Positions 1 to 8,447 of a DNA stretch of 64,000 nt are shown piece by piece. The DNA lies in the NCBI RefSeq assembly GCF_004295645.1, contig NZ_CP034752.1, positions 4,567,944-4,631,943 on the forward strand, written 5' to 3'. Numbering within the stretch: the first letter of the stretch is position 1; the number at the start of each line of letters is the position of its first letter. Source of the stretch: Limnobaculum zhutongyuii (GTDB lineage Bacteria > Pseudomonadota > Gammaproteobacteria > Enterobacterales > Enterobacteriaceae). Both the position numbers and the translations under genes were made by a program. The notes under the pieces are model-generated. The model was not told where the DNA came from. It saw nothing but the letters and a program-made list of their open reading frames with translations, and ran no database searches.

Positions 1-1563
1 GGCGGTTGGGATTTCTGGTTTAGCTGGCGCTACCGTGTCGACATTAAACTCAATCGCATCAGACGGTGCGCTTTCGTTACCCGCTTCGTCTTTCTCGATA
101 ACGGTAATGCTGTGATCGCCTTCGCTCAGGTCAGTTTCCGGGGTCCATTCCCATTTGCCGTCTTCATCAACAATCACCGAACCAATGATTTCGTCACCAT
201 CCTTGATGATAATGGTGTCGCCGGCATCGCCTTCACCGTTAAAGGTTGGCGTAGCGTCATCGGTTTTACTGCCCGGCTCGATAGCACCGGTGGTATCACC
301 GACATTGTCAGTGGCGGTTGGTGCTTCCGGTTTAGCTGGAGGCGTATTATCCACATCAACTACAACCGGAACCGAAGTATCAATATTAAAGTCAAATGTT
401 GGTGAAAGCGGGCTAACATTACCTGCTATATCTGTTTCTGTGATGGTTACTTGATAATGACCATCGGCTAAATCCGTTTCCGGCGTCCAGGTCCAGTTTC
501 CGTTACTGTCGATGATAGCTTTACCTACTTCCTCACCATTAATGAAAATAGTGACGGTATTGCCGGGCTCGCCGGTACCAGTAATTTCAGGACGTGCATC
601 ATCAGTGGTTGCACCATTAGCAATCGGGCCTTGAATATCACCAACATTATCAATGATATCGCCAAATAATGGTCTTAGCGGGGCTATGGTATCAACGATA
701 AATGAGAAATCATCAGAGGGAGCACTGATTGAGCCTGATGGCTCGGTTTGAGTAACGGTAATCTTGTGATCGCCATCTTTTAGTGCGGTTTCTGGTTTGA
801 AGTTCCAGGTGCCATCGGCGTTTACAATTGCAGTACCGATAGCGATACCATTATCGTAAATAGTGATGGTATTACCAGCTTCACCAGTACCATAGATGAT
901 TGGATTTTTTTCGTCAGTAGAAGAGCCATAACTGATAGGGCCAGTAATGGTACCGGTCATATCTGTTGCGCCACTCAAGGTTGGTACCGCAGCAACTTTT
1001 GGCTCTGCAACAGATTGTTCAGGAGACGCTTCTGGTGTAGATGAACCTTTATTATGGTGCTTGTTATGATTGTAAATGGCACCGCCTGCGATCCCTGCTA
1101 CGGCTGCACCCAGGAACCATGGCCATAAAGCCATCAGGTTGTTATCGTCTTCAGTTTCGGTATTGGCAAACAGGTAAGAGCCATCGCCCAATGATGTACC
1201 AGCCAGCGCTGCCGGTGCCAGGCTGCCATCTTCAAGCAAATAACCTTCAGCAGAACCATCCGTTACCATATAAGCATACAGTTGACCGTCTTCAGCCATA
1301 CCCAGTAAGGCTTGGTCATTGCCTGTAGCGTAGTAATCTTCAATAACAATTGCCGGGTTTGAATCACCTTCAAGAATGATATTTAAGTTATCGCCATTGC
1401 GTTGGAGCGTTATGTTCTCTGGTGCAAAGTTATCATCTTCATTTTTGAGAACATATTTACTTCCAGGCTGGATTTTAATCTTGATAGTTTTTTGGGCATT
1501 AAGAGAAATTACTTGAGAGGTACTGTTTCCTGAATTCACTAATAAACTGGCGTTCTTACTCAT
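1..1563 (-). CDS. Large BapA/SiiE-like Ig-repeat adhesin, N-terminal part (runs off left edge)
   Basis: Open reading frame of 521 codons from an ATG at 1563 to the window edge, so the C-terminus is missing. The first ~125 residues resemble the BapA-type prefix domain of type I secreted adhesins. A hydrophobic, Gly/Ala-rich stretch follows at about residues 141-161. From about residue 190 there are repeated ~95-residue bacterial Ig-like modules, each with a TDDA.P.ItG.GEpGnTvtI start, a W.WtPetdL.DGdH centre and a .fnvDT..P.KP end; three are complete. Such proteins are exported by type I secretion and mediate surface adhesion or biofilm formation; the exporter is not in the window. The family assignment rests on module pattern, and the total length cannot be known here. 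Confidence 0.85.
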   Translation of the reverse strand, partial: MSKNASLLVNSGNSTSQVISLNAQKTIKIKIQPGSKYVLKNEDDNFAPENITLQRNGDNLNIILEGDSNPAIVIEDYYATGNDQALLGMAEDGQLYAYMVTDGSAEGYLLEDGSLAPAALAGTSLGDGSYLFANTETEDDNNLMALWPWFLGAAVAGIAGGAIYNHNKHHNKGSSTPEASPEQSVAEPKVAAVPTLSGATDMTGTITGPISYGSSTDEKNPIIYGTGEAGNTITIYDNGIAIGTAIVNADGTWNFKPETALKDGDHKITVTQTEPSGSISAPSDDFSFIVDTIAPLRPLFGDIIDNVGDIQGPIANGATTDDARPEITGTGEPGNTVTIFINGEEVGKAIIDSNGNWTWTPETDLADGHYQVTITETDIAGNVSPLSPTFDFNIDTSVPVVVDVDNTPPAKPEAPTATDNVGDTTGAIEPGSKTDDATPTFNGEGDAGDTIIIKDGDEIIGSVIVDEDGKWEWTPETDLSEGDHSITVIEKDEAGNESAPSDAIEFNVDTVAPAKPEIPTA

Positions 1564-1892
1564 GTGGATAGCTCCGTTAGACTTTGTTCGTTTACCCGAA
1601 ATTAGTGGTTATCTGATAATGATGTGTTGTTATCATTTTTAGATGCAGCAAACGCGAACAACATATTTGTTTTTCGCGTCATTTATCCGGGGTGTGGGGA
1701 TATAATAGTTGTGTTGTTTTTTATTTTCGCTGTCCGATAATGGATGGGTAATTTATAAGAAGGTTTTTGATTTTATTTTCTGTTTTAATAATGTTGTTTT
1801 TTATTTTTTTAAATATTATTTTTTGATAGTAATGTAAATAAATTAAATTATATTGATTTAGATAATTGGTTGATTTTTATTGTTTTTATTTT

Positions 1893-1951
1893 TGTAATTG
1901 TAATTGTAATTGTAATTGTAATTGTAATTGTAATTGTAATTGTAATTGTAA
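1893..1951. repeat. TGTAAT hexamer tandem array, about 9.8 copies
   Basis: Nine perfect TGTAAT units plus five bases of a tenth, about 330 bases upstream of the adhesin start. Perfect short arrays like this change length by slipped-strand mispairing. Lying in noncoding DNA, it could only act by changing promoter spacing or curvature; that role is inferred. Confidence 0.95.
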
Positions 1952-2240
1952 ATTTAATTAAAGTTTTATTTAATTTTAAATATCAAGTAAATGCTCTTTG
2001 ATATTTCTGGTTAGGTGTTGTTTGAATGGTGGTGTTTATTGTTGGTGTCTTTTAATGGATAGGTATGAGTAATTATTATTGAATAGCAAAATTACCTGTC
2101 TAGTTTTGGACAGTATATAAATTAATTGATAATAATTTGGTGAAATAAATAAAGGTTGGCTGTCAGTTTATAATGCTGACAGGTGATGACAATAATTGGT
2201 ATCTCAGATAGTTATTGGATAGAGCAGATTAAGTAGGAGT

Positions 2241-2272
2241 AATGCCAGGAATCTCATGGGATTCCTGGCATT
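2241..2272 (-). terminator. Inverted repeat after the repeat-rich membrane protein gene
   Basis: A 12-base perfect stem (2241-2252 with 2261-2272) and an 8-base loop, just downstream of the stop of the gene ending at 2291. It has no strong U tract on the minus strand, so it may be a weak terminator or an mRNA 3'-end stabiliser. Confidence 0.55.
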
Positions 2273-2290
2273 AATTAGTGACTAAGACGG

Positions 2291-4168
2291 TTAATGAGAC
2301 TGAGCCGCTGGAGGGGAAGGTGATTCTGTTTCGTTTTCTTCACCGACAGCCTGACGAGCTTCCCGATAAGCGGTCAGAAACACGCTGAAGAACCCATTGG
2401 TTGGATACCATTTATCATCCTTTTTAATGACTGGCATCTCTATATGTAATTCCAGCTCTTTGTCCTTTTTTTCATCATCGAGCAGCCGACTAATCAAACC
2501 ATCGTTATAACCAACGGAAAGTGGACATATATAGTAGGGGTCTTTAGTTACCTGACATTCACCAATGGGTTTAATCCATGTTACTTTTTCAGGCATGGAA
2601 ACAATGTATTGACTGGTTTTACCCCCACTAATAATTTTATCTAACTGCATAAGACCAGCCAGAAAAGCGATTTTTATCCCCTGTTCTTTTTCATGCAACA
2701 TATTGTAATAGGCATTTTCACCATTCACTTTTCTTGTGATTTTGGCTCTATCTTCAATGATTACCGTGAAATCGTCTTTGCTGGTTGGAGCAACCTGATA
2801 GCTAAATTCTTCAACAATATCAGTAGCGGTTTTATCTTTGCCCGTTGCTTTGTAGGTTACTGATGCAGTGCAACTGCGTACGCGAGACTCATCGTTATAC
2901 GTAGTTTGGTTCATTTCGGTTATTGAATTGAGGCGGTAAAAAGTTGGCTGCCCCATGATTTTCTGGAGTCTGTTGTTTTTGGATGGTGATTTTGTACCAT
3001 CAGTAATATTAAGGCTTTGGTTTAGCTGCTGAACAATTTTAATATTATTGCAGTCCGGTGCTTCTGACTGCGTGAAATAAATAATAACAATGATGGCGGC
3101 AACGACAAGAATCAGCAGTTTTTTAAGGCATCCTCCACTATTCGTTTTTTTGGCATTAACTGGCGCTGGGGGCGTTGATGGTGGCAGTTTTACCGTACTT
3201 TTGGGAGGAGTAACATATTGTTTGGTTTTAGGGGCTTTTTTCTTTTGTGGTAAGTTGGTTGGTGGTTTCTTTACCAGTTCGCGTTTCTCAAGCCACGCCA
3301 GTAACTCATCGCTGTCTTTAAAATGAATATCAGGGTGTTGAGAAAGTACTGTCTTAGCTCTTTTTATCGTGCGTTCATTAAGAATGCCGGAATAGTACAA
3401 CAGCATTAACATTTCCAGCACATCGCTATCGGTAGACGATATTTCATCGTGTTCTATATTTAGTGATTCTGGTTGGTCATCGTTATTCGCTACGGATTCA
3501 CTGGGTACTGTTTCAATGATGATTTCAGCATTAGAGGCGATCTGTTCAGGAATATTTTCAGGCTGGTTTTCTTCAACCGCTTCTTGTTCAGGAATATCCT
3601 CGGGCAGGCTTTCTTCAACAGTCTCTTGTTCAGGAATATCCTCAGGCTGATTTTCTTCGACCGCTTCTTGTTCAGGAATATCTTCGGGCTGACTTTCTTC
3701 AACCGCTTCTTGTTCGGGAATATCCTCAGGCAGGCTTTCTTCAACCGCATCTTGTTCAGAAATATCCCCGGCCAGGCTTTCATCAACCGCTTCTTGTTCA
3801 GGAATATCCTCGGGCAGGCTTTCATCAACCGCTGCTTGTTCAGGAATATCCTCGGGCAGGCTTTCATCAACCGCTGCTTGTTCAGGAATATCCTCGGGCA
3901 GATTTTCTTCAGCAGTTTCTTGTTCAGGAATATCTTCGGGTAGACTTTCTTCAGCCGTTTCTTGTGCTATTACAGGTTCGTTTGTTACCGGACGTTCGCT
4001 GATGATCCGATTTTCCAGCAGCCAGTCGATAGCACCATCCTGAGAGTCAAAGCTAATATTGGAAATAAACTGTAGGTAAAGCTTCGCCCTACTTAACTGG
4101 TCTTCTGTGATCAGGTTTTGTTCATACAGTCGGGTAAGTAACTCTGTCCGTTGAGTGCTATCTGACAT
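2291..4168 (-). CDS. Single-pass membrane protein with ten 14-residue acidic repeats, unknown function
   Basis: 625 residues, family not recognised. Residues 1-57 form a helical module that recurs around residues 245-300 (pattern: L..Ly..g.l.e..i.rAk..L......f.d....l.WL...ii). Residues 69-208 are ten tandem copies of a 14-residue unit of the type QEAVEESLPEDIPE. A Lys/Pro-rich linker is followed by one transmembrane helix at about residues 350-367 (LLILVVAAIIVIIYF), then a ~240-residue domain with paired cysteines that is probably periplasmic. The next gene upstream (4211-5227) has the same plan without the repeats, so the two are tandem paralogues. The highly charged repeat suggests a flexible cytoplasmic spacer. 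Function is unknown. Confidence 0.8.
   Translation of the reverse strand: MSDSTQRTELLTRLYEQNLITEDQLSRAKLYLQFISNISFDSQDGAIDWLLENRIISERPVTNEPVIAQETAEESLPEDIPEQETAEENLPEDIPEQAAVDESLPEDIPEQAAVDESLPEDIPEQEAVDESLAGDISEQDAVEESLPEDIPEQEAVEESQPEDIPEQEAVEENQPEDIPEQETVEESLPEDIPEQEAVEENQPENIPEQIASNAEIIIETVPSESVANNDDQPESLNIEHDEISSTDSDVLEMLMLLYYSGILNERTIKRAKTVLSQHPDIHFKDSDELLAWLEKRELVKKPPTNLPQKKKAPKTKQYVTPPKSTVKLPPSTPPAPVNAKKTNSGGCLKKLLILVVAAIIVIIYFTQSEAPDCNNIKIVQQLNQSLNITDGTKSPSKNNRLQKIMGQPTFYRLNSITEMNQTTYNDESRVRSCTASVTYKATGKDKTATDIVEEFSYQVAPTSKDDFTVIIEDRAKITRKVNGENAYYNMLHEKEQGIKIAFLAGLMQLDKIISGGKTSQYIVSMPEKVTWIKPIGECQVTKDPYYICPLSVGYNDGLISRLLDDEKKDKELELHIEMPVIKKDDKWYPTNGFFSVFLTAYREARQAVGEENETESPSPPAAQSH
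3545..3964 (-). repeat. In-frame 42-bp coding repeat, ten copies
   Basis: Ten units of 42 bases encode residues 69-208 of the membrane protein. Core Pro-Glu-Asp-Ile-Pro-Glu positions are nearly invariant, while the first seven residues vary among QEAVEES, QAAVDES and QETVEES types. Copy number can expand or contract without breaking the frame. Confidence 0.95.
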
Positions 4169-4210
4169 TTCTGATTTTTCCTGTAATTTTTATTTTCTGA
4201 TCAAGTAACT

Positions 4211-5227
4211 CTACTCATCATATCCATGAAAGCTGGAGATGGTCATGGTGACATCGCTTTTCACATCTTTACCGGGTTTCAGTTGGTAAGTAATAGATTC
4301 CCCATCGGAAGGCACAATGCGCATATTGCACAGGCGAAAAGCATCAGACTTATTGGTCTGAATAATTTTTCCTGCTGAAAACTGAGGCACTTTGTCATAA
4401 GGGTGCTTTTCCTCATAATGCTTTCTTAGTGCCTTTAATACGCTCTGAACAATCATTGGATGATCGCAATTTGCTGCGACGGCTACGGGTTCTGAGGCGG
4501 GGGATGTGGATTGCTCTGAGCGGACTGATGGCGTTGCTGCCGCTGGAGGAATGTCGGCCACAGGTAATGGAGCAACAGATTCAACTGGTTGAGGAGCAGA
4601 GGCTGAGTTATCTGTCTTACTGCATTTATTCACCCAGCTAATGAACACGAAAAAGAGAATAAGCGGCAGTAGCTTACTCTTTATAAACCCGCTCTTTTTC
4701 TTTGGCTGATTGGCAGACCTTGGTGGAGCCTGTTGAACCACTACGGGCTCACTGGCTTCTTGCTGAATGGAACGTTGGGCTGCTGAGTGGTCAGCTTGTT
4801 CTTGCGCAATTCCCTGTTCTACCAGCCATAAGAAAAGGTGATAAGAGGTATTGAATTTGAGGTTATTACGGCTCAAAAGCAGCGAACGGGCATCAACAAA
4901 CTGCTGGTCATCAATAAAATCGGTATTGTGAAGCTGAGTCAATAAATCGATATGCTGCTGTTGTTGGGGACTAATGCTGTTTTCTGGCTGAGTGACTCTG
5001 ACCGATGGAGTTGCCTGTGGCGGTGCTTCAGGGGTACTCTCTGCCTGTGGGGCACCAATAATTTTGTTATTCAATAACCAGGTGATAGCACTGGATTCAC
5101 TGTCAAAGCCGTTGGCGGTTCCGGACAGCAGGCAGGCGATGGCTTTTCGTCTTTCCTGCTCGGTAATTACGTTTTGACTGGCGAGATTTGCTAACAGCGC
5201 AATTTGTTCGTCGGTGGAGAGTGCCAT
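4211..5227 (-). CDS. Single-pass membrane protein, paralogue of the neighbouring repeat protein
   Basis: 338 residues. The N-terminal module (about 1-57) and a second copy (about 92-142) match the helical module of the downstream gene (L..L....vi.e..r..A...L......f.s...ai.WLl...ii). A Pro/Gln-rich linker and a Lys-rich patch precede a transmembrane helix at about residues 185-200 (LLPLILFFVFISWV), then a Ser/Ala/Pro-rich linker and a small C-terminal domain starting around an AANCDHPM motif. It lies 42 bases from the next gene and is probably co-transcribed with it. Not a family I recognise; the duplicated-module layout is visible directly, its role is not. Confidence 0.8.
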   Translation of the reverse strand: MALSTDEQIALLANLASQNVITEQERRKAIACLLSGTANGFDSESSAITWLLNNKIIGAPQAESTPEAPPQATPSVRVTQPENSISPQQQQHIDLLTQLHNTDFIDDQQFVDARSLLLSRNNLKFNTSYHLFLWLVEQGIAQEQADHSAAQRSIQQEASEPVVVQQAPPRSANQPKKKSGFIKSKLLPLILFFVFISWVNKCSKTDNSASAPQPVESVAPLPVADIPPAAATPSVRSEQSTSPASEPVAVAANCDHPMIVQSVLKALRKHYEEKHPYDKVPQFSAGKIIQTNKSDAFRLCNMRIVPSDGESITYQLKPGKDVKSDVTMTISSFHGYDE

Positions 5228-5284
5228 AATTAAGCTGAATATTCCCTGTCTGTTCTGCTAATGGTTCGTTATAGCATTTTTAGC

Positions 5285-6004
5285 TTACTTTGGTGTAGTG
5301 AATCCCACTAACTCCGGCAATTCCATTGGGCTAAGGATGCATTTTTCACTGTCTGCCAGCCAGCTTTGAATGTGCTGAACGGCTGAATTCGTGCTGATGG
5401 CCCAGGCGATATCCTGATGGCGGCTGGTAACGCAAAACAGCTCAGGCTGAAAGTCGGCCAATAGCGTTTTTTGCTGCGGCTTAATTTGAATCTGCTTCAT
5501 CTGCCAGACGCCTTTAGCTGAGAGTTTTAGTACCGATTCTCTCAACGTCCAGAGCTGCCAAAAACCGTCGGTTTGTCTTGGTTCAGGTAAGTTTTTCAGC
5601 CACTGATATTCATCATCACTAAAGCTGTACTGTGCTAATTCCATTAGCTTTCTTCTCGGCCGGATGTGCTCTACATCCAGCCCAATTCGACCGCTTTGCG
5701 CCAGCGCTACCATAATGTATTCACCGCTGTGGCTGATATTAAAATCAGGTAATTCACTATTGGTAAAAACAGGACGCCCATTATCAGAAGTAACGATATC
5801 AGGCAGTTCCAGCCAGCCAAGTTGATGAAACATCAGTTCAGCCAGCAGCCAGCGGCCAGAAATAAACTGCTGTCGACGTTTAGGATTAAACAGTTCCCCT
5901 TGCTGCCGTATGGATAGCGGAAGCCGCGATTGCCGAGTTGGTAACCATTCCTCATTCGGCAGGCGCAGCTTGGCAACGGTAATGTTGGCAGGGGGCAGAC
6001 TCAT
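5285..6004 (-). CDS. Sfp-type 4'-phosphopantetheinyl transferase of the aryl polyene cluster
   Basis: 239 residues. It would transfer the phosphopantetheine arm of CoA to the serines of the two carrier proteins of this cluster (apeE, apeF). Visible Sfp-family motifs are an NISHSGEY-type substrate motif, GLDVEHIRP (Mg-binding Asp/Glu) and WTLRESVLKLSAKG in place of the usual W-x2-KE-x3-K; Lys becomes Arg, and the Glu and second Lys are kept. It starts 3 bases after the apeR stop, so it is the last gene of the cluster operon and translation is probably coupled. Length is normal for the family. Confidence 0.88.
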   Translation of the reverse strand: MSLPPANITVAKLRLPNEEWLPTRQSRLPLSIRQQGELFNPKRRQQFISGRWLLAELMFHQLGWLELPDIVTSDNGRPVFTNSELPDFNISHSGEYIMVALAQSGRIGLDVEHIRPRRKLMELAQYSFSDDEYQWLKNLPEPRQTDGFWQLWTLRESVLKLSAKGVWQMKQIQIKPQQKTLLADFQPELFCVTSRHQDIAWAISTNSAVQHIQSWLADSEKCILSPMELPELVGFTTPK

Positions 6005-6007
6005 ATT

Positions 6008-7237
6008 TTACGACCAGCGTTTAATAATCAGTGAGGTATTGATGCCACCAAACGCAAAGTTATTGGATTGAATATATTGGGCATTAATATATCGGCCATC
6101 ATCAACGATATAGTCCAATTTACCGCACTCCGGGTCAGGGGTTTCCAGATTAATGGTAGGTGAAAACCATCCCTCCTGCATCATCTCAATAGACAACCAG
6201 GCTTCAAGGGCTCCACAGGCTCCCAGCGTATGGCCAAAATAGCTTTTCAGCGAAGATATTGGTGTGCGATCGCCAAAAATAGCTTCTGTGGCCAGACTTT
6301 CTGCCACATCACCACGCTCGGTTGCAGTACCATGTGCAGAAATATAATCGATATCTTCAGGTGTTAAGTTAGCGGATTTTAGCGCCTGTTCGATGCAAGT
6401 TTGCATCGTTTCTTTGCGTGGTTGAGTAATATGCGATGCATCGCAATTGGTGGCAAAGCCGACAATTTCACCATAAATTTTTGCTCCACGCGCCAGTGCA
6501 TGTTCCATCTCTTCTAAAATCAGAGTACCAGCCCCTTCACCAATGACCAGACCATCACGTTGCGTATCGAAAGGACGTGGCGACAGCTTGGGACTGTCAT
6601 TCATCTGACTGGTTGCAAACAGGGTATCAAAAACCGCGGCTTCTGAAGGGCAGAGTTCTTCCGCCCCACCGGCAACCATAACGGTTTGGTAACCATGACG
6701 AATAGCTTCATAAGCATAGCCAATGGCCTGACTGCCAGAAGTACAGGCGCTGGAGGTTGGGATCACCCGACCGCGCAAGCCGAAAAACAGGCCAGTATTC
6801 ACCGCTGCTGTGTGAGGCATCATTTGTACGTAGGTTGTGGCGGTAATGCTGTAAACGTTTTTATCGTTTAGCATGGTTCCAAACTCACCAACCTGTTTGG
6901 TGCTACCGGTTGAAGAGCCATAAGCAATACCGGTATCGCCATTGTTCAGAACGTCATGGCCTAATAAACCGGATTGTTCCAATGCCAGCTCTGTTGCACG
7001 GGTGGCTAAGAGGGAAACCCTTCCCATTGAGCGGATCTTTTTACGGGTATAGTGTTCCGGGAGCGTGAAGTCATTAATCGGTGCGCCAAGCAGCGTGTTA
7101 AGCCCCTCGAACTCTTGCCATTCCGGCATAAACTGCACGGCATTTTTTTTCTGTTTCAAATGATGCGAGATAGTCTGCCAGTCATTGCCTAATGCGGTTA
7201 CGCCACCCATACCTGTGATGACAACTCTGCGCGTCAT
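6008..7237 (-). CDS. apeR: Aryl polyene ketosynthase (FabF-like) ApeR
   Basis: 409 residues, full-length KAS II-type condensing enzyme. The Cys-His-His triad is complete: Cys165 in SSACTSGS, His302 in AHGTATERGD and His336 in YFGHTLGA. In APE pathways two ketosynthases extend a 4-hydroxybenzoyl starter with malonyl-ACP and pair with a catalytically dead partner (apeC here). Its start overlaps the stop of apeQ by 4 bases, a translational coupling seen along the whole cluster. The symbol follows the published apeA-apeR order as I recall it. Confidence 0.9.
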   Translation of the reverse strand: MTRRVVITGMGGVTALGNDWQTISHHLKQKKNAVQFMPEWQEFEGLNTLLGAPINDFTLPEHYTRKKIRSMGRVSLLATRATELALEQSGLLGHDVLNNGDTGIAYGSSTGSTKQVGEFGTMLNDKNVYSITATTYVQMMPHTAAVNTGLFFGLRGRVIPTSSACTSGSQAIGYAYEAIRHGYQTVMVAGGAEELCPSEAAVFDTLFATSQMNDSPKLSPRPFDTQRDGLVIGEGAGTLILEEMEHALARGAKIYGEIVGFATNCDASHITQPRKETMQTCIEQALKSANLTPEDIDYISAHGTATERGDVAESLATEAIFGDRTPISSLKSYFGHTLGACGALEAWLSIEMMQEGWFSPTINLETPDPECGKLDYIVDDGRYINAQYIQSNNFAFGGINTSLIIKRWS

Positions 7238-7965
7238 ACCATACCTCCATTTATTGATATCACCTGACGCGTAACATAAGCCGCAATGTCAGACATTAAA
7301 TAACTGGCCAACCCGGCCACTTCATCACTGTTTCCCATGCGTTTGAGCGGAATCATGCGCATGGCTTCATCGAGCGCTGCCGGTTCCATATCAAGAATAC
7401 CGGTGTCAATCAGCCCCGGTGCAATACAGTTAACGGTGATTTTCCGTTTTGCCAACTCCAGAGCCAGCGCTTTGGTGGCGCCAATTATACCCGCTTTGGC
7501 AGCGCTGTAGTTTACCTGACCGCGATTTCCCGTAATGCCTGAAACGGAAGAAAGAGTAATAATGCGTCCACCCTGACGTAAACCTATCATCGGTATAACG
7601 CAGGGATGAATCACGTTATAGAAGCTATCCAGATTGGTATGGATGACGCCATCCCAGTCGGTTTCTGTTAACGCGGGAAACGCACCATCCCGAATAATAC
7701 CGGCATTATTCACCACGCCATAATAGGCACCGTGCTGTTCAATATCTTGTTCAATTTATTGGCGGCATTGTTCACGATCGCTGATATCAAAACAGATTAA
7801 GCGACCGCAGCCACCCGCAGAAGTGATTTGCTGCAGCGTTTGCTCTGCACCTGCTTTATCACTCAGGTAGTGAACCACAATAGTGAATCCGTCCTGCGCC
7901 AGACGGCGGGCAATGGCTTGCCCAATTCCTTTACTTGCGCCGGTGACTAAAACAGAACGCATCAT
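7234..7965 (-). pseudogene. apeQ: Aryl polyene 3-ketoacyl-ACP reductase ApeQ, interrupted by an in-frame TAA
   Basis: An SDR-family ketoreductase gene of normal length (243 codons) with one premature TAA at 7756-7758, after codon 69. The frame is open on both sides. The first part has the NADPH motif TGASKGIGQ; the second resumes at once with sequence leading to VNNAGI, the catalytic Ser (SSVSGI) and YSAAKAG (Tyr and Lys), so no other damage is visible. The codon is probably a former CAA (Gln). The fragment from the GTG at 7716 lacks the Rossmann nucleotide motif and would not be an active reductase. APE formation needs ketoreduction, so the pigment may not be made unless the stop is read through, is a sequence error, or FabG substitutes. 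Confidence 0.85.
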
Positions 7966-8447
7966 GCGGTTGCTCCCTCTGAAGTTGGTGGTTGTATAAG
8001 CTGGGCTAATTCCCGATCGTCAGGTTGGTAGACATTCAGCCTGGCCTGAGTTATCCGCTCGCCATTTATTTCCAGATAGCAGTCAAAGCTGGCCAGCTTT
8101 TCATCCTGTAATTGCCGGGTGACGGATACACGTAATATGCTGTTATATGGGTATTCATGAAGCGTTGACTTAAGCCCCCGGGCGCCAAGTAACATACCTA
8201 ATCGTGGCGTTTCGTTCTTTCTCATGCCGTGCCATCCGCGCCAAACGCCGATGGCTTGCGCCATCATTTCAATAGCAAACCAGGCGGGCAGGGATTTATG
8301 CTCGTTCAGAAACGGAGAAAGTATCCCTTCGGTGCTGACTTTCACTTCACAAATGGCATGGTCATCGTCAACGGCACAAACCTTTTCCAGAAACACCATC
8401 GGTGATTCATGGGGTAGATAATATGCAGCGGGCTGAAACTCCATCAT
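7962..8447 (-). CDS. apeP: Aryl polyene hotdog-fold dehydratase ApeP
   Basis: 161 residues. FabA/FabZ-like hotdog protein with an N-terminal HESPMVFLEKV segment carrying the likely catalytic His and a central helix with WFAIEMMAQA. In APE biosynthesis it pairs with the small dehydratase ApeI to dehydrate the 3-hydroxyacyl-ACP intermediate. The start overlaps the apeO stop and its stop overlaps the apeQ start, by 4 bases each. Assignment rests on fold motifs plus position. Confidence 0.85.
   Translation of the reverse strand: MMEFQPAAYYLPHESPMVFLEKVCAVDDDHAICEVKVSTEGILSPFLNEHKSLPAWFAIEMMAQAIGVWRGWHGMRKNETPRLGMLLGARGLKSTLHEYPYNSILRVSVTRQLQDEKLASFDCYLEINGERITQARLNVYQPDDRELAQLIQPPTSEGATA

Larger units (their letters stand above)
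1564..2290. other. Long AT-rich intergenic region upstream of the adhesin
   Basis: About 727 bases without a plausible gene. It is very AT-rich between roughly 1740 and 2130 and contains the hexamer array at 1893-1951 and an inverted repeat at 2241-2272. It should hold the adhesin promoter on the minus strand, but no -35/-10 pair stands out above the AT background. Confidence 0.6.

Noticed and set aside
3473..3943. Long open frames on the plus strand and in a second minus frame across the acidic repeat region
   Set aside because: They are shadows created by the 42-bp coding repeat of the membrane protein and have no ribosome binding site or family resemblance.
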